Shown here: positions 29,832 through 41,414 of the stretch, piece after piece
Layout: every line of letters begins with the position of its first letter
Numbering within the stretch: the stretch's first letter is position 1
Origin: an uncultured Desulfovibrio sp.
GTDB lineage: Bacteria > Desulfobacterota > Desulfovibrionia > Desulfovibrionales > Desulfovibrionaceae
NCBI GenBank assembly: GCA_913060505.1
Contig: CAJXRQ010000002.1
Location: 175,425-239,424 of the forward strand
Length of the DNA stretch: 64,000 bases
Reading direction: 5' to 3'
Made by a program: the position numbers and the translations under genes
The notes under the pieces: model-generated
Seen by the model: the letters and a program-made list of their open reading frames with translations, nothing else
Databases searched by the model: none
What the model was told of the DNA's origin: nothing

Positions 29832-30886
29832 GGCCGCCCTTCCTTGTATCGTTCCTGCTCCGAGAAACAGGCGTCCGGGTCATGACTTTTCATGTCCAGC
29901 CAGTTGGCGAGGGAGCGGGCTGCCTTGAGCCCGGACTCAACAGCCTTTCCAACTTTGCTCGGTCCGCTGAGTACATCTCCTGCCACAAAAACATTGTTTA
30001 TAGCAGTCATATTTAGCCAGCGGACATCGCCTTTACGGATGTTTTCCAACCCTAGCTCGCCAGCGAAGGGAGGCGTGGGGATTTCTCCAATAGCTCCGAT
30101 GACTGTATCTGCCGGTAGGGTTCTTTTGCCTTCCGGTCCTTCCACTTCCAAGGCTTGCACCTCTGCCTTTCCCAATATGGCTGTGGGCGATGTCTTTTCG
30201 ACCCATGTTGCCCCCAGTTCCAGCAGGCGGTCTATTTCAAAGGTGCCGCAGGGTGCGTCCTCCTTGGTGCGTCGATAGACAACGGAAACCTTGGCCGCAT
30301 CCAGATGGAGCGCGGCGTGAGCTGCGTCCATGGCTGAGTGGCCTGCTCCAATGACGATCACGTTTTTCCCGGTTACGTCTGGGGTGTGCATGTTGCGCGT
30401 GTCATAGCGGGCGGCTCTGATGGGGAAGAGAAATTCCAGACCGGAGTATACGCCCGCCAGCTTCTCGCCGGGGATGCCAAGTCTCCGGGATTTCCATGAT
30501 CCCGTGCAGATGATTACAGCATCATGGTTTTCCACCAGTTCTCCCAGGCCAATCATGTCCCAGGAAAAATGGTCACCTTCTTCTTCGTGCAAGGGGGCCG
30601 AACAACACACCTTGGTCTTGCAGTGAAAGTTAACACCAAGTGAGCGTTCCAGAATGAGGACACCCGCATCAATCCGTGCTGAAGGAATACGATGACTGGG
30701 AATGCCAAAGGTCATGAGACCTCCGGGTTTGGGCAGCTTGTCATAAACCTCGACCTGGTACCCCAGGCCGCCGAGGTAGCCTGCTGCGGCCAGGCCTGAC
30801 GGTCCTGCTCCGATCACCGCCACCTTTCGTCCATTGGGCGGTAAAGGGGCATTGCGCAGAAAGTTGAAGTTCATGGCTTCGTTCAT
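29828..30886 (-). CDS. FAD/NAD(P)-dependent oxidoreductase, GltD/NfnB-like
   Basis: 352 aa; VAVIGAGPSGLAAAGYLGGLGYQVEVYDKLPKPGGLMTFGIP, VIVIGAGHSAMDAAHAA; overlaps the Fe-S gene by 4 nt. Confidence 0.9.
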   Translation of the reverse strand: MNEAMNFNFLRNAPLPPNGRKVAVIGAGPSGLAAAGYLGGLGYQVEVYDKLPKPGGLMTFGIPSHRIPSARIDAGVLILERSLGVNFHCKTKVCCSAPLHEEEGDHFSWDMIGLGELVENHDAVIICTGSWKSRRLGIPGEKLAGVYSGLEFLFPIRAARYDTRNMHTPDVTGKNVIVIGAGHSAMDAAHAALHLDAAKVSVVYRRTKEDAPCGTFEIDRLLELGATWVEKTSPTAILGKAEVQALEVEGPEGKRTLPADTVIGAIGEIPTPPFAGELGLENIRKGDVRWLNMTAINNVFVAGDVLSGPSKVGKAVESGLKAARSLANWLDMKSHDPDACFSEQERYKEGRP

Positions 30887-30919
30887 GGCTTTCTCCGAAA
30901 ATGGTTCGAGGTGGGCTGG

Positions 30920-32965
30920 TTAATCTTCCAGAGCCTCGGCAACCTTTATTTCATTGGTCAACGGATCTATCCGTCCAAAATTGATTTGGAATCGTTGCCC
31001 CGGATAGAGCTTGTCGCCCAGAAGTTTCCGAGGAGCGCGAACATTGATTTGCAGTTCTGGGATGGCAAGGCTGGGCAGGGGCCCGTTTTCATCAACCACA
31101 ATGGCTTCCCGGAATTTTTTTCTTTCCCGGGAAAGGTAGTGCAGTTTCCAATAGCGCGGACGGAAACGCTGTACTTGCGAAACCGCTCCCATGCGGGGGG
31201 AAAGATGTGTGAGCAGGGATTCCAGCTTTTCGGCATCAAGCCTCGGTTGTCCTTTTTCCAGCATTGAGCAGACTTGTGACATGTTTATGAAATCAAGGTA
31301 GCGGCGCAAAGGCGATGTGATAGACGTGTAGGCCGGAACGCCGAGCGCTGCATGCCGCTTGGGTTGCAATTCCGTGCTGGCTGGTAACAATAATCTCACG
31401 CGAGGCAGAATCTCGGCCGGGTCCGTGAAAATTCCTGCGGAATCGGCGGGCAGGGCTATGTCCTGCGTCCTGTGGAGCAAAGGAACATCATTTTCTTTAC
31501 CCCAGAGTGCGAGTCCACAGTTCGCCAGTATCATGAATTCGCTGACAATGAGTTCGGCTTCGGGGCACGGTGTTTTCATGACGACATTGACTTGGGCCTC
31601 TGCGCCTTCCCCCTCAACGGTCACGACTGGTTCTGGTTTACGGATAATGCATGCTCCGTTGGCTATGCGTCCTTGAACAAGAAGTTCAGCCAGTTCGTGG
31701 GCCAGGGCAAGGTGCTCATCCGCCCCTTGTTCCATTGCCGTTTCGGCATTTTCATAGGTGTCGTTCTTCTGGACACGCACCCATCCGGTTCGGGGAATAA
31801 CCGCTTGAATGGAACCGTCCGGTCCCAAATCGAACGTTGTTATCATGGCCGGACGAATTTTGTTTTCGAATAGGCTGTAAAGCCCGATTCCCAGTTCTTC
31901 GGGCATCATATGAGTCGAGCCTTCAGGCAGATAAATACTCGAGGCCCTGTCAAAAACCTCTCTGTCCAGATCCGAGCCGAAGTCCCAGGCGAGCATTGGA
32001 CGGGCCAATGCTAATTGCAATTGGAAACCGTCTTCAGTGCGGGATACATGGAATGCGTCGTCTATGTCTCGGGTTGTGTTGCCGTCAATGCTTACAAAAG
32101 GTGTTGCTTCCGGCTCGCCTTGAAGCGCTTCGAATCGAGTGAACTGTTCGGCCAAGGCCTGCTCATGCCGTTTACTCCAAGTGTTCCCCCATTCATATCC
32201 GGCTTCATCCAGCAAGTAGTTGTGGTGCAGAGGAAGGATTCCCCATTTCTGGGCCAATAACAGGGCGAGGTGTGGCAAATCCGGCAACCCCTTGCGTACC
32301 GCCGTCCAAATTTTTTCGTTTTTTTCGTCGCTATGTTTGGCGATCTGGTCCAGAAGCAACTGTCTGAGGTGGCTGGCAACCTCCTCATCCATGTGTGGAA
32401 TAGACGGTGTGGCTCCTCGCATGCGTGCTTCCCACAGGTTTCTGAAAAGGTCGACTCCTGCTCTGACAACGGCTTCCCGTTCCTTTTCTTCTGCCTGTGT
32501 CTGCAAGCGAACTTCCACGGTCGCTTCTGGATATATTTCAAAGTAGGGAGGACGAAATTTGAAATGAGTTTTGGCTGAAAGCATTGCCCGGCCAAGGGCG
32601 GCGAGATGGTCCGGCCCAGCGTCTTCCCAAAGCAGGTCTGCGAACCAGGTCAGTTTTGCCTTTTCCAGCTCTCCCTGCGCAAGATCCCAAAGTTCCATGA
32701 CATCCAGACCTGCCTGGATTTCTCCGCGTCGTTGCTGGTGAGCGTTGAGCCTGTCCTGAATTTCCTGTTTGGTGGAGGAGGGATCATGTCCAGGACCGTA
32801 CCATGGCAATATGCGGGATGCCGGAAGTTTCATCTCCCGTTTGTTGATGGTCCATATTCTCAGCTTCCCTGATTGCTCTTCAAGGACCCAGGCGAGTTGT
32901 GGTTGATCACCGTGCATGAATTCCACCACGGCTCCGGGACGAATATGGGTCAGCGATTTTGTCAT
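30920..32965 (-). CDS. RNB-domain (RNase II/R family) exoribonuclease
   Basis: FVSIDGNTTRDIDDAFHV, HAALGVPAYTSITSPLRRYLDFINMSQV; start taken at MTKSLTHIRP because the longer ORF runs into a terminator hairpin. Confidence 0.93.
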   Translation of the reverse strand: MTKSLTHIRPGAVVEFMHGDQPQLAWVLEEQSGKLRIWTINKREMKLPASRILPWYGPGHDPSSTKQEIQDRLNAHQQRRGEIQAGLDVMELWDLAQGELEKAKLTWFADLLWEDAGPDHLAALGRAMLSAKTHFKFRPPYFEIYPEATVEVRLQTQAEEKEREAVVRAGVDLFRNLWEARMRGATPSIPHMDEEVASHLRQLLLDQIAKHSDEKNEKIWTAVRKGLPDLPHLALLLAQKWGILPLHHNYLLDEAGYEWGNTWSKRHEQALAEQFTRFEALQGEPEATPFVSIDGNTTRDIDDAFHVSRTEDGFQLQLALARPMLAWDFGSDLDREVFDRASSIYLPEGSTHMMPEELGIGLYSLFENKIRPAMITTFDLGPDGSIQAVIPRTGWVRVQKNDTYENAETAMEQGADEHLALAHELAELLVQGRIANGACIIRKPEPVVTVEGEGAEAQVNVVMKTPCPEAELIVSEFMILANCGLALWGKENDVPLLHRTQDIALPADSAGIFTDPAEILPRVRLLLPASTELQPKRHAALGVPAYTSITSPLRRYLDFINMSQVCSMLEKGQPRLDAEKLESLLTHLSPRMGAVSQVQRFRPRYWKLHYLSRERKKFREAIVVDENGPLPSLAIPELQINVRAPRKLLGDKLYPGQRFQINFGRIDPLTNEIKVAEALED

Positions 32966-32995
32966 GGACTCCTCTATGTGCTGCTTACGGACAGG

Positions 32996-33040
32996 AAAAG
33001 GCTTCGCGGGGTCCTTTGGGATTCCCCCCCCCGCGAAGCC
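32996..33040 (-). terminator. Terminator downstream of the AICARFT gene
   Basis: GGCTTCGCGGGG...CCCCGCGAAGCC stem; minus-strand T tail. Confidence 0.8.
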
Positions 33041-33111
33041 AAGGTTGCTTATACCGTATTCCGGGCTGGAATTCCAGCCACGCAATCCGTTTGTTTTTTT
33101 CTCTGCCGAGG

Positions 33112-34386
33112 TCAGTGTTTGAAGGAACGCTGGCCTGTGAAGACCATGGCTACCTGAGGAGTTGCTTCATTTACAGCCTGTATGATTTCATGGTCGCGGA
33201 TTGAACCGCCAGGTTGGGCTATAGCTGTAATGCCTTCGTCAATGCACAGGTCCACACCGTCGCGGAATGGGAAGAATCCATCGGAAACGGCCACAGAACC
33301 GGGCAGGCCTCCATGGGCTTCCTTGGTCCGTGATTCTATGGATTCGAGTGCTCCGGCCAACTCTTCATCGTTCCGGGCTGCAAGTTTAAGTTCGAACAGG
33401 GATTTTCCCAATTCATTGAAGGACAGCATGTCTGCATATTTGGTGTAGGCTTTGTTGATGGCCAACAAAACACAACCGACCCTGTCCTGTTCTCCTGTTC
33501 CGATGGCGGTGGTTGTTCCGTCCTTAACGAACAGTACCGAGTTTGATGTCACCCCGGCTTCGACTGCCCATGCGAAGAGCAGGTCATCAGCTTCCTTGGC
33601 TGAAGGGGCACGAGCCGTGAATGCTTCTCCGTCTTTTTCTGCCGCTCCCGGAATGAAATCGTCTGTGGAGAGAATGCGGTTGCGGAAGGAATATTGAATA
33701 ACCATGCCGCCATCCATGAGCGATTTGATGTCCAGAAACGGTTCCTTGCTAAATGTTTCCAGATTGTTGATTCCCGGGATTTCCAGAATGCGGAGGTTTT
33801 TACGTTTTTTGAGTTCTTCAAGGGCCTCTGGCTCGAATGCAGGAGCGGCTACCACTTCGAAGTACGCGTTGTTGATGATGTCCGCCGTTTCTTTGTCCAG
33901 CGTACGATTGACGACGATGGCTCCACCAAAGGCGGCGATGCGATCGCATTCGAAGGCCCGTTTCATTGCCTTGGAGAGACCTTCTTCAGTCCATGCCGCG
34001 CCGCAGGGATTATTGTGCTTGAGGATGACCGCTGCAGGTTTGGCTGAAAGATATTGTAAGATATTCAGGCCGTTGTCCACGTCCGTGAGATTTATTTTTC
34101 CGGGATGTTTACCCGCTTGAAGCATGTTGGATTCACTCAGGGCGGAGACCAAGCCCATGCCCGGGCCTCTGAATTTTACGCCGCCGACTTCCAGTTCGCT
34201 TTTTTTGAGTTCAAAAAGCGCGGCGGGTTGATCCGGGTTTTCTCCGTAGCGCAACCCTTTGGTTTCGCCTTCGATATCCCAGGTCCGTTTTGTAAAGACC
34301 ATTTCCTGGTCGCCGACTTTCAACGTGAGTTCACTGGGAAAAGGGTCCTGTTGAAGAGTTTTGTACATCTTCTTGAGATCGCTCAT
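33112..34386 (-). CDS. Stand-alone AICAR formyltransferase (C-terminal half of PurH)
   Basis: GLRYGENPDQPAALF, VILKHNNPCGAA, AFGGAIVVN; no IMPCH domain; start MSDLKKMYKTL. Confidence 0.93.
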   Translation of the reverse strand: MSDLKKMYKTLQQDPFPSELTLKVGDQEMVFTKRTWDIEGETKGLRYGENPDQPAALFELKKSELEVGGVKFRGPGMGLVSALSESNMLQAGKHPGKINLTDVDNGLNILQYLSAKPAAVILKHNNPCGAAWTEEGLSKAMKRAFECDRIAAFGGAIVVNRTLDKETADIINNAYFEVVAAPAFEPEALEELKKRKNLRILEIPGINNLETFSKEPFLDIKSLMDGGMVIQYSFRNRILSTDDFIPGAAEKDGEAFTARAPSAKEADDLLFAWAVEAGVTSNSVLFVKDGTTTAIGTGEQDRVGCVLLAINKAYTKYADMLSFNELGKSLFELKLAARNDEELAGALESIESRTKEAHGGLPGSVAVSDGFFPFRDGVDLCIDEGITAIAQPGGSIRDHEIIQAVNEATPQVAMVFTGQRSFKH

Positions 34387-34623
34387 TTTATATCTCCCAT
34401 GGTTCAAGGGTGGGTGCAAGACCGCTTGTGTCGTTTGGCGGTGCGTGATGTGGTGCGCAAATAGCACAGCTCTGAGGGGGCGGCAATCAGGTGTTTCGGA
34501 CCGTAAATAATTTTTTATTCCTATTATTTTGTAAATTATCATTCGACTATTGCTGACAATTTGTCATGGTGAAGTTGAGAAAATTCTTTTTTACCGTTGA
34601 CGCCTATATCCGCAGGAGGAGCT

Positions 34624-36312
34624 ATGAAGCGTTTCAAGGATTGGGGAATGTCCTCCAAGATTCTCATCCTTTTTGGTGGGATGTCTGTTGCCATACTTGC
34701 AGGTATGCTTTTTTACTTTTTGCCTTCGGTGACGACTTCTCTCATGGATGAGAAGCGTCAAGCTCTCTCCAATACCGTGGATGTTGCATATGCTCTTGTT
34801 GAAGAGTTTGGCGAACTGGCTCGTTCCGGGAAGATGGACAGACAAGAGGCCATGAATCAGGCCGCCAAGGAAGTTAGCCACTTGCGTTATGGCGGTAATG
34901 AATATTTTTGGATCAACGATCTCAAACCCGTTATGATCAATCATCCCATTAAGCCGGCGCTTAACGGCAAGGATCTTTCAGGAATCAAGGATGAAAACGG
35001 CGTATTTCCTTTTAAGGAAATGGCCAATGTTTCCCGAGAGAAGGGAAAGGGGTACGTTGAATACGTTTGGCCCAAGCCTGGATCGACGCAGCCTCAGCCA
35101 AAAATTTCCTATGTGAAGTTATACAAGCCATGGGGATGGGTAGTCGGAAGCGGGATCTATGTGGACGACGTATATGCCCAAATAAACGTAATGCGTATGA
35201 AAATGCTAATCCCCACAGTGGTGCTGTTGGTGATTATCTTCGGTTTGGTTCTGATGGTCGTCCGATCCATTGTTAGTCCGTTGCAGCATGCCGTGGATAT
35301 CTCGGAACGCATGTCGCAAGGAGATTTGAGCATGGAAGTCCCCCCCAGCAATGGCGATGAAGCTGGACAGGTGCTCAGATCCATGCGGCACATGGTGGAC
35401 AGGCTCAAGCAAATTGTTGCCGAAGTTTCGCAAGCCGCAGAAAATGTGACTGGTGGTAGTGAAGAACTCGCTTCGGCCTCCATGGAACTTTCGCAGGGCG
35501 CGAGTACACAGGCCTCGGCAGTGGAAGAGGTCTCGGCATCCATGGAAGAAATGACTTCCAGCATCAGTCAGAATGCCAGTAATGCCAAGACAACGGATTC
35601 AATTGCCCTCAAGGCGTCTTCTGACACGGCCAAAGGAGGCGAGGCAGTACGCAATACCGTTACTGCCATGAAGGAAATTGCTGAGAAAATTTTGATTGTC
35701 GAAGAAATTGCTCGGCAGACGAATTTGCTTGCACTCAACGCAGCTATTGAGGCTGCACGCGCAGGAGAACATGGAAAGGGCTTTGCCGTGGTGGCAGCCG
35801 AAGTTCGCAAACTGGCTGAACGTTCAGGACAGGCTGCCGCTGAGATTAGTGAGTTGTCCTCGGACAGCATGCAGGTTGCAGAAGAGGCTGGAGGACTTCT
35901 GGAGCGAATTGTTCCTGATATCAACAAGACCGCTGAACTCGTTCAGGAGATAGCTTCAGCCAGTGATGATCAAAACGCCGGTGCGGAACAGGTTAATACC
36001 GGTATTCAGGATTTGAATAAGGTCGTTCAGCAAAATGCTTCGGCTTCGGAAGAAGTTGCTTCAACGGCCGAGGAGCTTTCCAGTCAGGCTGAACTGCTTC
36101 AGGATACGCTGCGTTTCTTCAAGTTGGACAGGATGACCATGAATATGCTTGCAAAAGGACAATCTGCAGGAGGAAAGAATACAAAAACAACCATGAAGAC
36201 CAAGCCCAAGGCCTTGAGCGGTAAAGCTCCTGCTTCGTCAGGCGGGAAGTCGCAAGTCCAGGATAACGGCATTGATCTTACAATGGATGACGAAGACTTT
36301 GAACGCTTCTAG
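34624..36312 (+). CDS. Methyl-accepting chemotaxis protein (single Cache, HAMP, MCP signal domain)
   Basis: Cache pattern ([33 protein letters not shown]), HAMP, hairpin [44 protein letters not shown]. Confidence 0.95.
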   Translation: MKRFKDWGMSSKILILFGGMSVAILAGMLFYFLPSVTTSLMDEKRQALSNTVDVAYALVEEFGELARSGKMDRQEAMNQAAKEVSHLRYGGNEYFWINDLKPVMINHPIKPALNGKDLSGIKDENGVFPFKEMANVSREKGKGYVEYVWPKPGSTQPQPKISYVKLYKPWGWVVGSGIYVDDVYAQINVMRMKMLIPTVVLLVIIFGLVLMVVRSIVSPLQHAVDISERMSQGDLSMEVPPSNGDEAGQVLRSMRHMVDRLKQIVAEVSQAAENVTGGSEELASASMELSQGASTQASAVEEVSASMEEMTSSISQNASNAKTTDSIALKASSDTAKGGEAVRNTVTAMKEIAEKILIVEEIARQTNLLALNAAIEAARAGEHGKGFAVVAAEVRKLAERSGQAAAEISELSSDSMQVAEEAGGLLERIVPDINKTAELVQEIASASDDQNAGAEQVNTGIQDLNKVVQQNASASEEVASTAEELSSQAELLQDTLRFFKLDRMTMNMLAKGQSAGGKNTKTTMKTKPKALSGKAPASSGGKSQVQDNGIDLTMDDEDFERF

Positions 36313-36336
36313 GATTTGAATATCCCATAAAGCTTG

Positions 36337-36366
36337 AAAGCCTCCTGTTGCAGCAGGGGGCTTTTT
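36337..36366 (+). terminator. Terminator after MCP gene
   Basis: AAGCCTCCTG...CAGGGGGCTTTTTC hairpin with T run. Confidence 0.7.
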
Positions 36367-36496
36367 CATTGATCTTGCCGGGATGTTCGGAATTTTACGT
36401 TTGGCGGGTTCGGATGTTTTCTGTTATGGGTTACTCCGTGCGCGTGCGCCAAATGGTGTGCATGGCAAATACGTACTACGAGGAATTATAATAGTA

Positions 36497-36874
36497 ATGG
36501 CTGAATCCTATTTGGAAAAAGCATTGGTAAAGCTTGCGCGTCAACTCAATGCTTACGATGAAGCTTCTCTCATGAGCCTTTGGGAGAAATATGCCGAGCA
36601 GGTCAGGCATTTTGAGCCGACCAAACGTTGGGAAGAATCTGTGATTATGTTCAATATGATCCAGTCCATACGTTTCAAGAATCAGCTTTTCAATTTCAAC
36701 TGGGCGCAATCACGGGAACCTGATGCCGAAATGCCAACAGATTTGGCTGCCTTGACTGCGCTGGAAAAACGTAAAAGTCCTGTGAGTGAACCTGAAGTGC
36801 CAGAAGAATCGGAAACCGAAACTTCTCGGGAACGTCATAAGGGCAAGATCCTCAAACTGCCCCCAAAAGAATAG
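36497..36874 (+). CDS. Uncharacterised small protein (charged C-terminal tail)
   Basis: 125 aa from MAESYLEKALVKLARQLNAYDEASLMSLWEKYAEQV; good context between MCP and purA. Confidence 0.75.
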   Translation: MAESYLEKALVKLARQLNAYDEASLMSLWEKYAEQVRHFEPTKRWEESVIMFNMIQSIRFKNQLFNFNWAQSREPDAEMPTDLAALTALEKRKSPVSEPEVPEESETETSRERHKGKILKLPPKE

Positions 36875-36974
36875 CGTTGGGGGGAAGCTTTTCTCTTTTT
36901 TAATGTATTAATGCAAATTCTTTTATGACAAGGCGTCGATGCCGCAGTTGTTCGCGGGTGCGCCCAAGGAGTGA

Positions 36975-38252
<1,278 letters not shown>

Positions 38253-38263
38253 GAGAAGCGGCG

Positions 38264-39100
38264 TTGTCCGGAATCGTTGATCCGATTCAGGCCCTCGCAG
38301 GCCAGCAGGAGGCGGTTCGCCGTCTTGATGCGTTGGCTTGCGACCCGCCACAAAGTATTGTTGTCGAGGGGGGCACGGCTGATGAGCGTGTTGCCCTCGC
38401 TCTTTATTGGGCCATGCGGCTGAACTGTAAAGCTGTCCCGACTCCGTGCGGAGTCTGTTCCGCATGCCGTCAGATTGTTGATTTGGCCTTTAGTGACTTG
38501 TTGTTTTTTGACGGCCGTGAAGGACTGATCAAAGTCGATTCAGTTCGTGAAACTCGCCCAGTTTGGGGGCAGCCCCCCAACGGTGATGGCTACCGGGTGA
38601 CCATTTTTGCCGAAGCACAGCAGTTTATGACCGAATCAGCCAATGCATTGCTCAAGTCGCTTGAAGAGCCTCGCCCCGGAAATGTTTTTGTCTTGGCGGC
38701 TCCGCAACGGGAGCGTCTTTTGGAGACATTGGTTTCCCGTAGCTGGGTTGTGACCATGGCCTGGCCGGATATTCGTACCAATACGCCGGAGATTGCGGAG
38801 TGGACTGCTGCCTTGGCTGGGTTCTGGCGAAGTGGCCGTGGTTGGTTTGAACGTACATCTCCAAAAGGAGCTGTGGATAAGGCTTTGGCCTTGCAAGTGG
38901 TGCTCGGCATGCAGCGAGAATTGCGTGAATGCCTCAAGGGAGAAACATCTTCTCCTGTGGCGGGAGCTTTGGCGTCGTTCGACCTTGCTGGATTGCGTCG
39001 GGTTGACCTTGTGCTGTGCCAGGCTCAAGAAGCCCTTAATACGCAAGTCCCGGTGAACCCTGCGTTGGTGCTGGATTGGGTCGCAACGCGAATGGTGTAG
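38264..39100 (+). CDS. holB: DNA polymerase III delta'-like subunit
   Basis: 278 aa; zinc module CKAVPTPCGVCSACRQ, RVTIFAEAQQFMTESANALLKSLEEPRPGNVFVL; degenerate P-loop. Confidence 0.85.
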   Translation: MSGIVDPIQALAGQQEAVRRLDALACDPPQSIVVEGGTADERVALALYWAMRLNCKAVPTPCGVCSACRQIVDLAFSDLLFFDGREGLIKVDSVRETRPVWGQPPNGDGYRVTIFAEAQQFMTESANALLKSLEEPRPGNVFVLAAPQRERLLETLVSRSWVVTMAWPDIRTNTPEIAEWTAALAGFWRSGRGWFERTSPKGAVDKALALQVVLGMQRELRECLKGETSSPVAGALASFDLAGLRRVDLVLCQAQEALNTQVPVNPALVLDWVATRMV

Positions 39101-39292
39101 TTTTTTTTTGAAGCGGTACAACTTTGATACCTTGCGATGTAATCTCGGAAAATTGAAGCTATACAAGGCTAAAACGATAGTTTGAAATGGCAAAAAACTT
39201 TGACTCGAATGGTTGCATGACCTATCTTCCACGCTTGTAATTTGTCAAAATGTCTTATTTCTTATTATCAAAACACGAATCAGGACTAATAC

Positions 39293-41353
39293 ATGTACAC
39301 ACTGCGTACCCTCCCCGGAGATGATGTCCGGCAGATCATGTGGCGTTATGCGGATCGTTTTGATCTGCAAATGTCCGTGCAGTCGACTCGTGGCATTGCT
39401 CGTACTGTGGTTGCCAAGCTCGTGGCCGAAGGCGCGCGCAATACTCACGAATGGACGGATCAGAAGGCCGAATTACTGACCGCATTTGATCAATCCGGTC
39501 TGACCGCCTTGTTTATGGATCCTCACCAGGGTGGTTTTATTGAAGGCCCAAAAAACCTGGCGCTTGCCCTGGCTGCTTTTGAGTTGGCTTGGGTGGATGG
39601 TGGGGCTGCCACCTGTTCCCTGGCTACCAACCTTGCTTTGGCTCCCATTCATGAAAAAGGAACGCCTGAACAGCGTGATACCTATATGGGCCAGTGTGTG
39701 CCCCCGCAGCCAGGCGAGGACAGGGAAATTCGGCGTGGAGCCTTTGCTTTGACTGAACCGCTGCCATATATCGGTGTGGATACCGGAGTCATGTGTGGCA
39801 AGGTGCGTGTCGTAGAGTGGAATGATGACGATCCCATTCTTGAAGTCGACAAGCGTGGCCGGTTTATCACCAATATGGACTTTGCTGACTTTGTAACTGC
39901 CGCCGTTGAATCCGACGACGACCGCATCAAGGGATCGTGCATGATCATCCTCGAAAAGGAAGATGAAGGCACATACGATCGTGGCGCGCCGACTTTGAAG
40001 ATGGTGCACCAGCTTTCTTCCACCCGCGATCCTGTTCTTAAGCTTCGCGTCCCGGCCAGCCGGATCATCGGCGGATTTGAGATCAAAGATGGAACGGTTA
40101 TTCCCAAATACAATCACAGTGAGATCATTGGTTCGGTTTTTCATCGTACCCGTATTCCGGTAGGTCTCATGACCATGTCCAAGTTGATTTCTGCCGTGGA
40201 GCCGGTCATTCGTTATCATCGGAAGCGGTTTCAGGGTGGAGATACCGCCAAGGAAGGCTCTCCCCGTTTTGACCATGGCTTGCAGATGAACGAGGACGCC
40301 TTGCAGCGGTTGGTGGATGTTTGGGCTACCGGTGAAGCCGGATGTTCGCTCGGGTTTGCTGCTTCGCGCCTTGCCGATGCTTTTGATCCCATTGAAAAGG
40401 AAAAAGAGCGTTTGTTTGCAGAGCAGGGCATCATTGGGCCGCGCAAACAGATGATGACACTGCGCAAGCTCAAGGACAAGGTGTTGGAGTTCATAGAGTT
40501 GGAATACCAGCCAGAAACTGAGCGGGACGACGACCGTTATCAAGCTCTTAAAGGCGATACGCTGGTTGAATTTGCCTATCAGGAAGCTCTTGCCGGTATT
40601 TTGAATCCTGCCACCAAACTTTGGTGTACAGGGGTTGGCGCAACTGTCATGCGTGAAGCCGTCAGTCTTGTCGGAGGTTATGGGATCACCGAAGATTGTC
40701 CGGGCTTTTTGATGCAGAAATGGACAGATACGCAGCTTGAGGCCACGTATGAAGGGCCGGAAGCTGTTCAGCGTCGTCATATGTCCGTAACCATGCCCAG
40801 CGAGATATTCCAGGCAACCGTTTCAGCCTGGATAGCCCAGTTGCGTCGAGTCGGAACCGAAGTTCCAGGCATGGGAACAGACGCGTTGGCCTCGGCTTTT
40901 GAACTCTGGCAATGGACCATGAATTATCTTCAGAACACGAAGGACGCAGAAGGACGCAAGTTGTATCATAACAAGCGTCAGGGCGTGACTTTCCCCATGG
41001 CCGATGCTTTGAGTTGGTTACTTGGCCCTTATTTCCTGACCTTGGATATTATTGAACTCAAGGAAAAGGGCGCCATGAATCCGGTTTTGGCTGATGGTAT
41101 CGACGATTTGGTGGCCTTCTACATGGATATGTCAAATGTTCAGGCTGCCCGGGCTGCCGGAGAAGCTGCCCGTATTTGTACCGAACTTGTTTACGGCTTC
41201 TCTTCTGCGGTCGATACGGCCGGTCTGGAACCGTTTGCTACCCTCAAAGCCAAGGTTGATGCAGGTATGGTCGGGGCTCGCCTGTCCAAAGACCGGGCAG
41301 GTAAGGCCTTGTCCGGGGTCATGATCCCGGAAGCCTTGGATTATCCTCTTTAA
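39293..41353 (+). CDS. Acyl-CoA dehydrogenase family protein (686 aa, extended C terminus)
   Basis: ACAD pattern including GAFALTEP, KLWCTGVGATVMREAVSLVGGYGITEDCPGFLMQKWTDTQLEATYEGPEAVQRRHM; followed by ETF genes. Confidence 0.9.
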   Translation: MYTLRTLPGDDVRQIMWRYADRFDLQMSVQSTRGIARTVVAKLVAEGARNTHEWTDQKAELLTAFDQSGLTALFMDPHQGGFIEGPKNLALALAAFELAWVDGGAATCSLATNLALAPIHEKGTPEQRDTYMGQCVPPQPGEDREIRRGAFALTEPLPYIGVDTGVMCGKVRVVEWNDDDPILEVDKRGRFITNMDFADFVTAAVESDDDRIKGSCMIILEKEDEGTYDRGAPTLKMVHQLSSTRDPVLKLRVPASRIIGGFEIKDGTVIPKYNHSEIIGSVFHRTRIPVGLMTMSKLISAVEPVIRYHRKRFQGGDTAKEGSPRFDHGLQMNEDALQRLVDVWATGEAGCSLGFAASRLADAFDPIEKEKERLFAEQGIIGPRKQMMTLRKLKDKVLEFIELEYQPETERDDDRYQALKGDTLVEFAYQEALAGILNPATKLWCTGVGATVMREAVSLVGGYGITEDCPGFLMQKWTDTQLEATYEGPEAVQRRHMSVTMPSEIFQATVSAWIAQLRRVGTEVPGMGTDALASAFELWQWTMNYLQNTKDAEGRKLYHNKRQGVTFPMADALSWLLGPYFLTLDIIELKEKGAMNPVLADGIDDLVAFYMDMSNVQAARAAGEAARICTELVYGFSSAVDTAGLEPFATLKAKVDAGMVGARLSKDRAGKALSGVMIPEALDYPL

Positions 41354-41369
41354 TTGAAAGATAAACATT

Positions 41370-41403
41370 GCGTATGCCCGGCACGGCCGGGCATACGCTT
41401 TTT
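41370..41403 (+). terminator. Intrinsic terminator/attenuator inside the ACAD-ETF cluster
   Basis: Perfect 13-bp stem GCGTATGCCCGGC-ACG-GCCGGGCATACGC followed by TTTTT, close to the next start codon. Confidence 0.8.
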
Positions 41404-41414
41404 AGCGAGATCCC

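Noticed and set aside
39473-40780. 435 aa minus-strand ORF
   Set aside because: Antisense to the acyl-CoA dehydrogenase gene; no domain.
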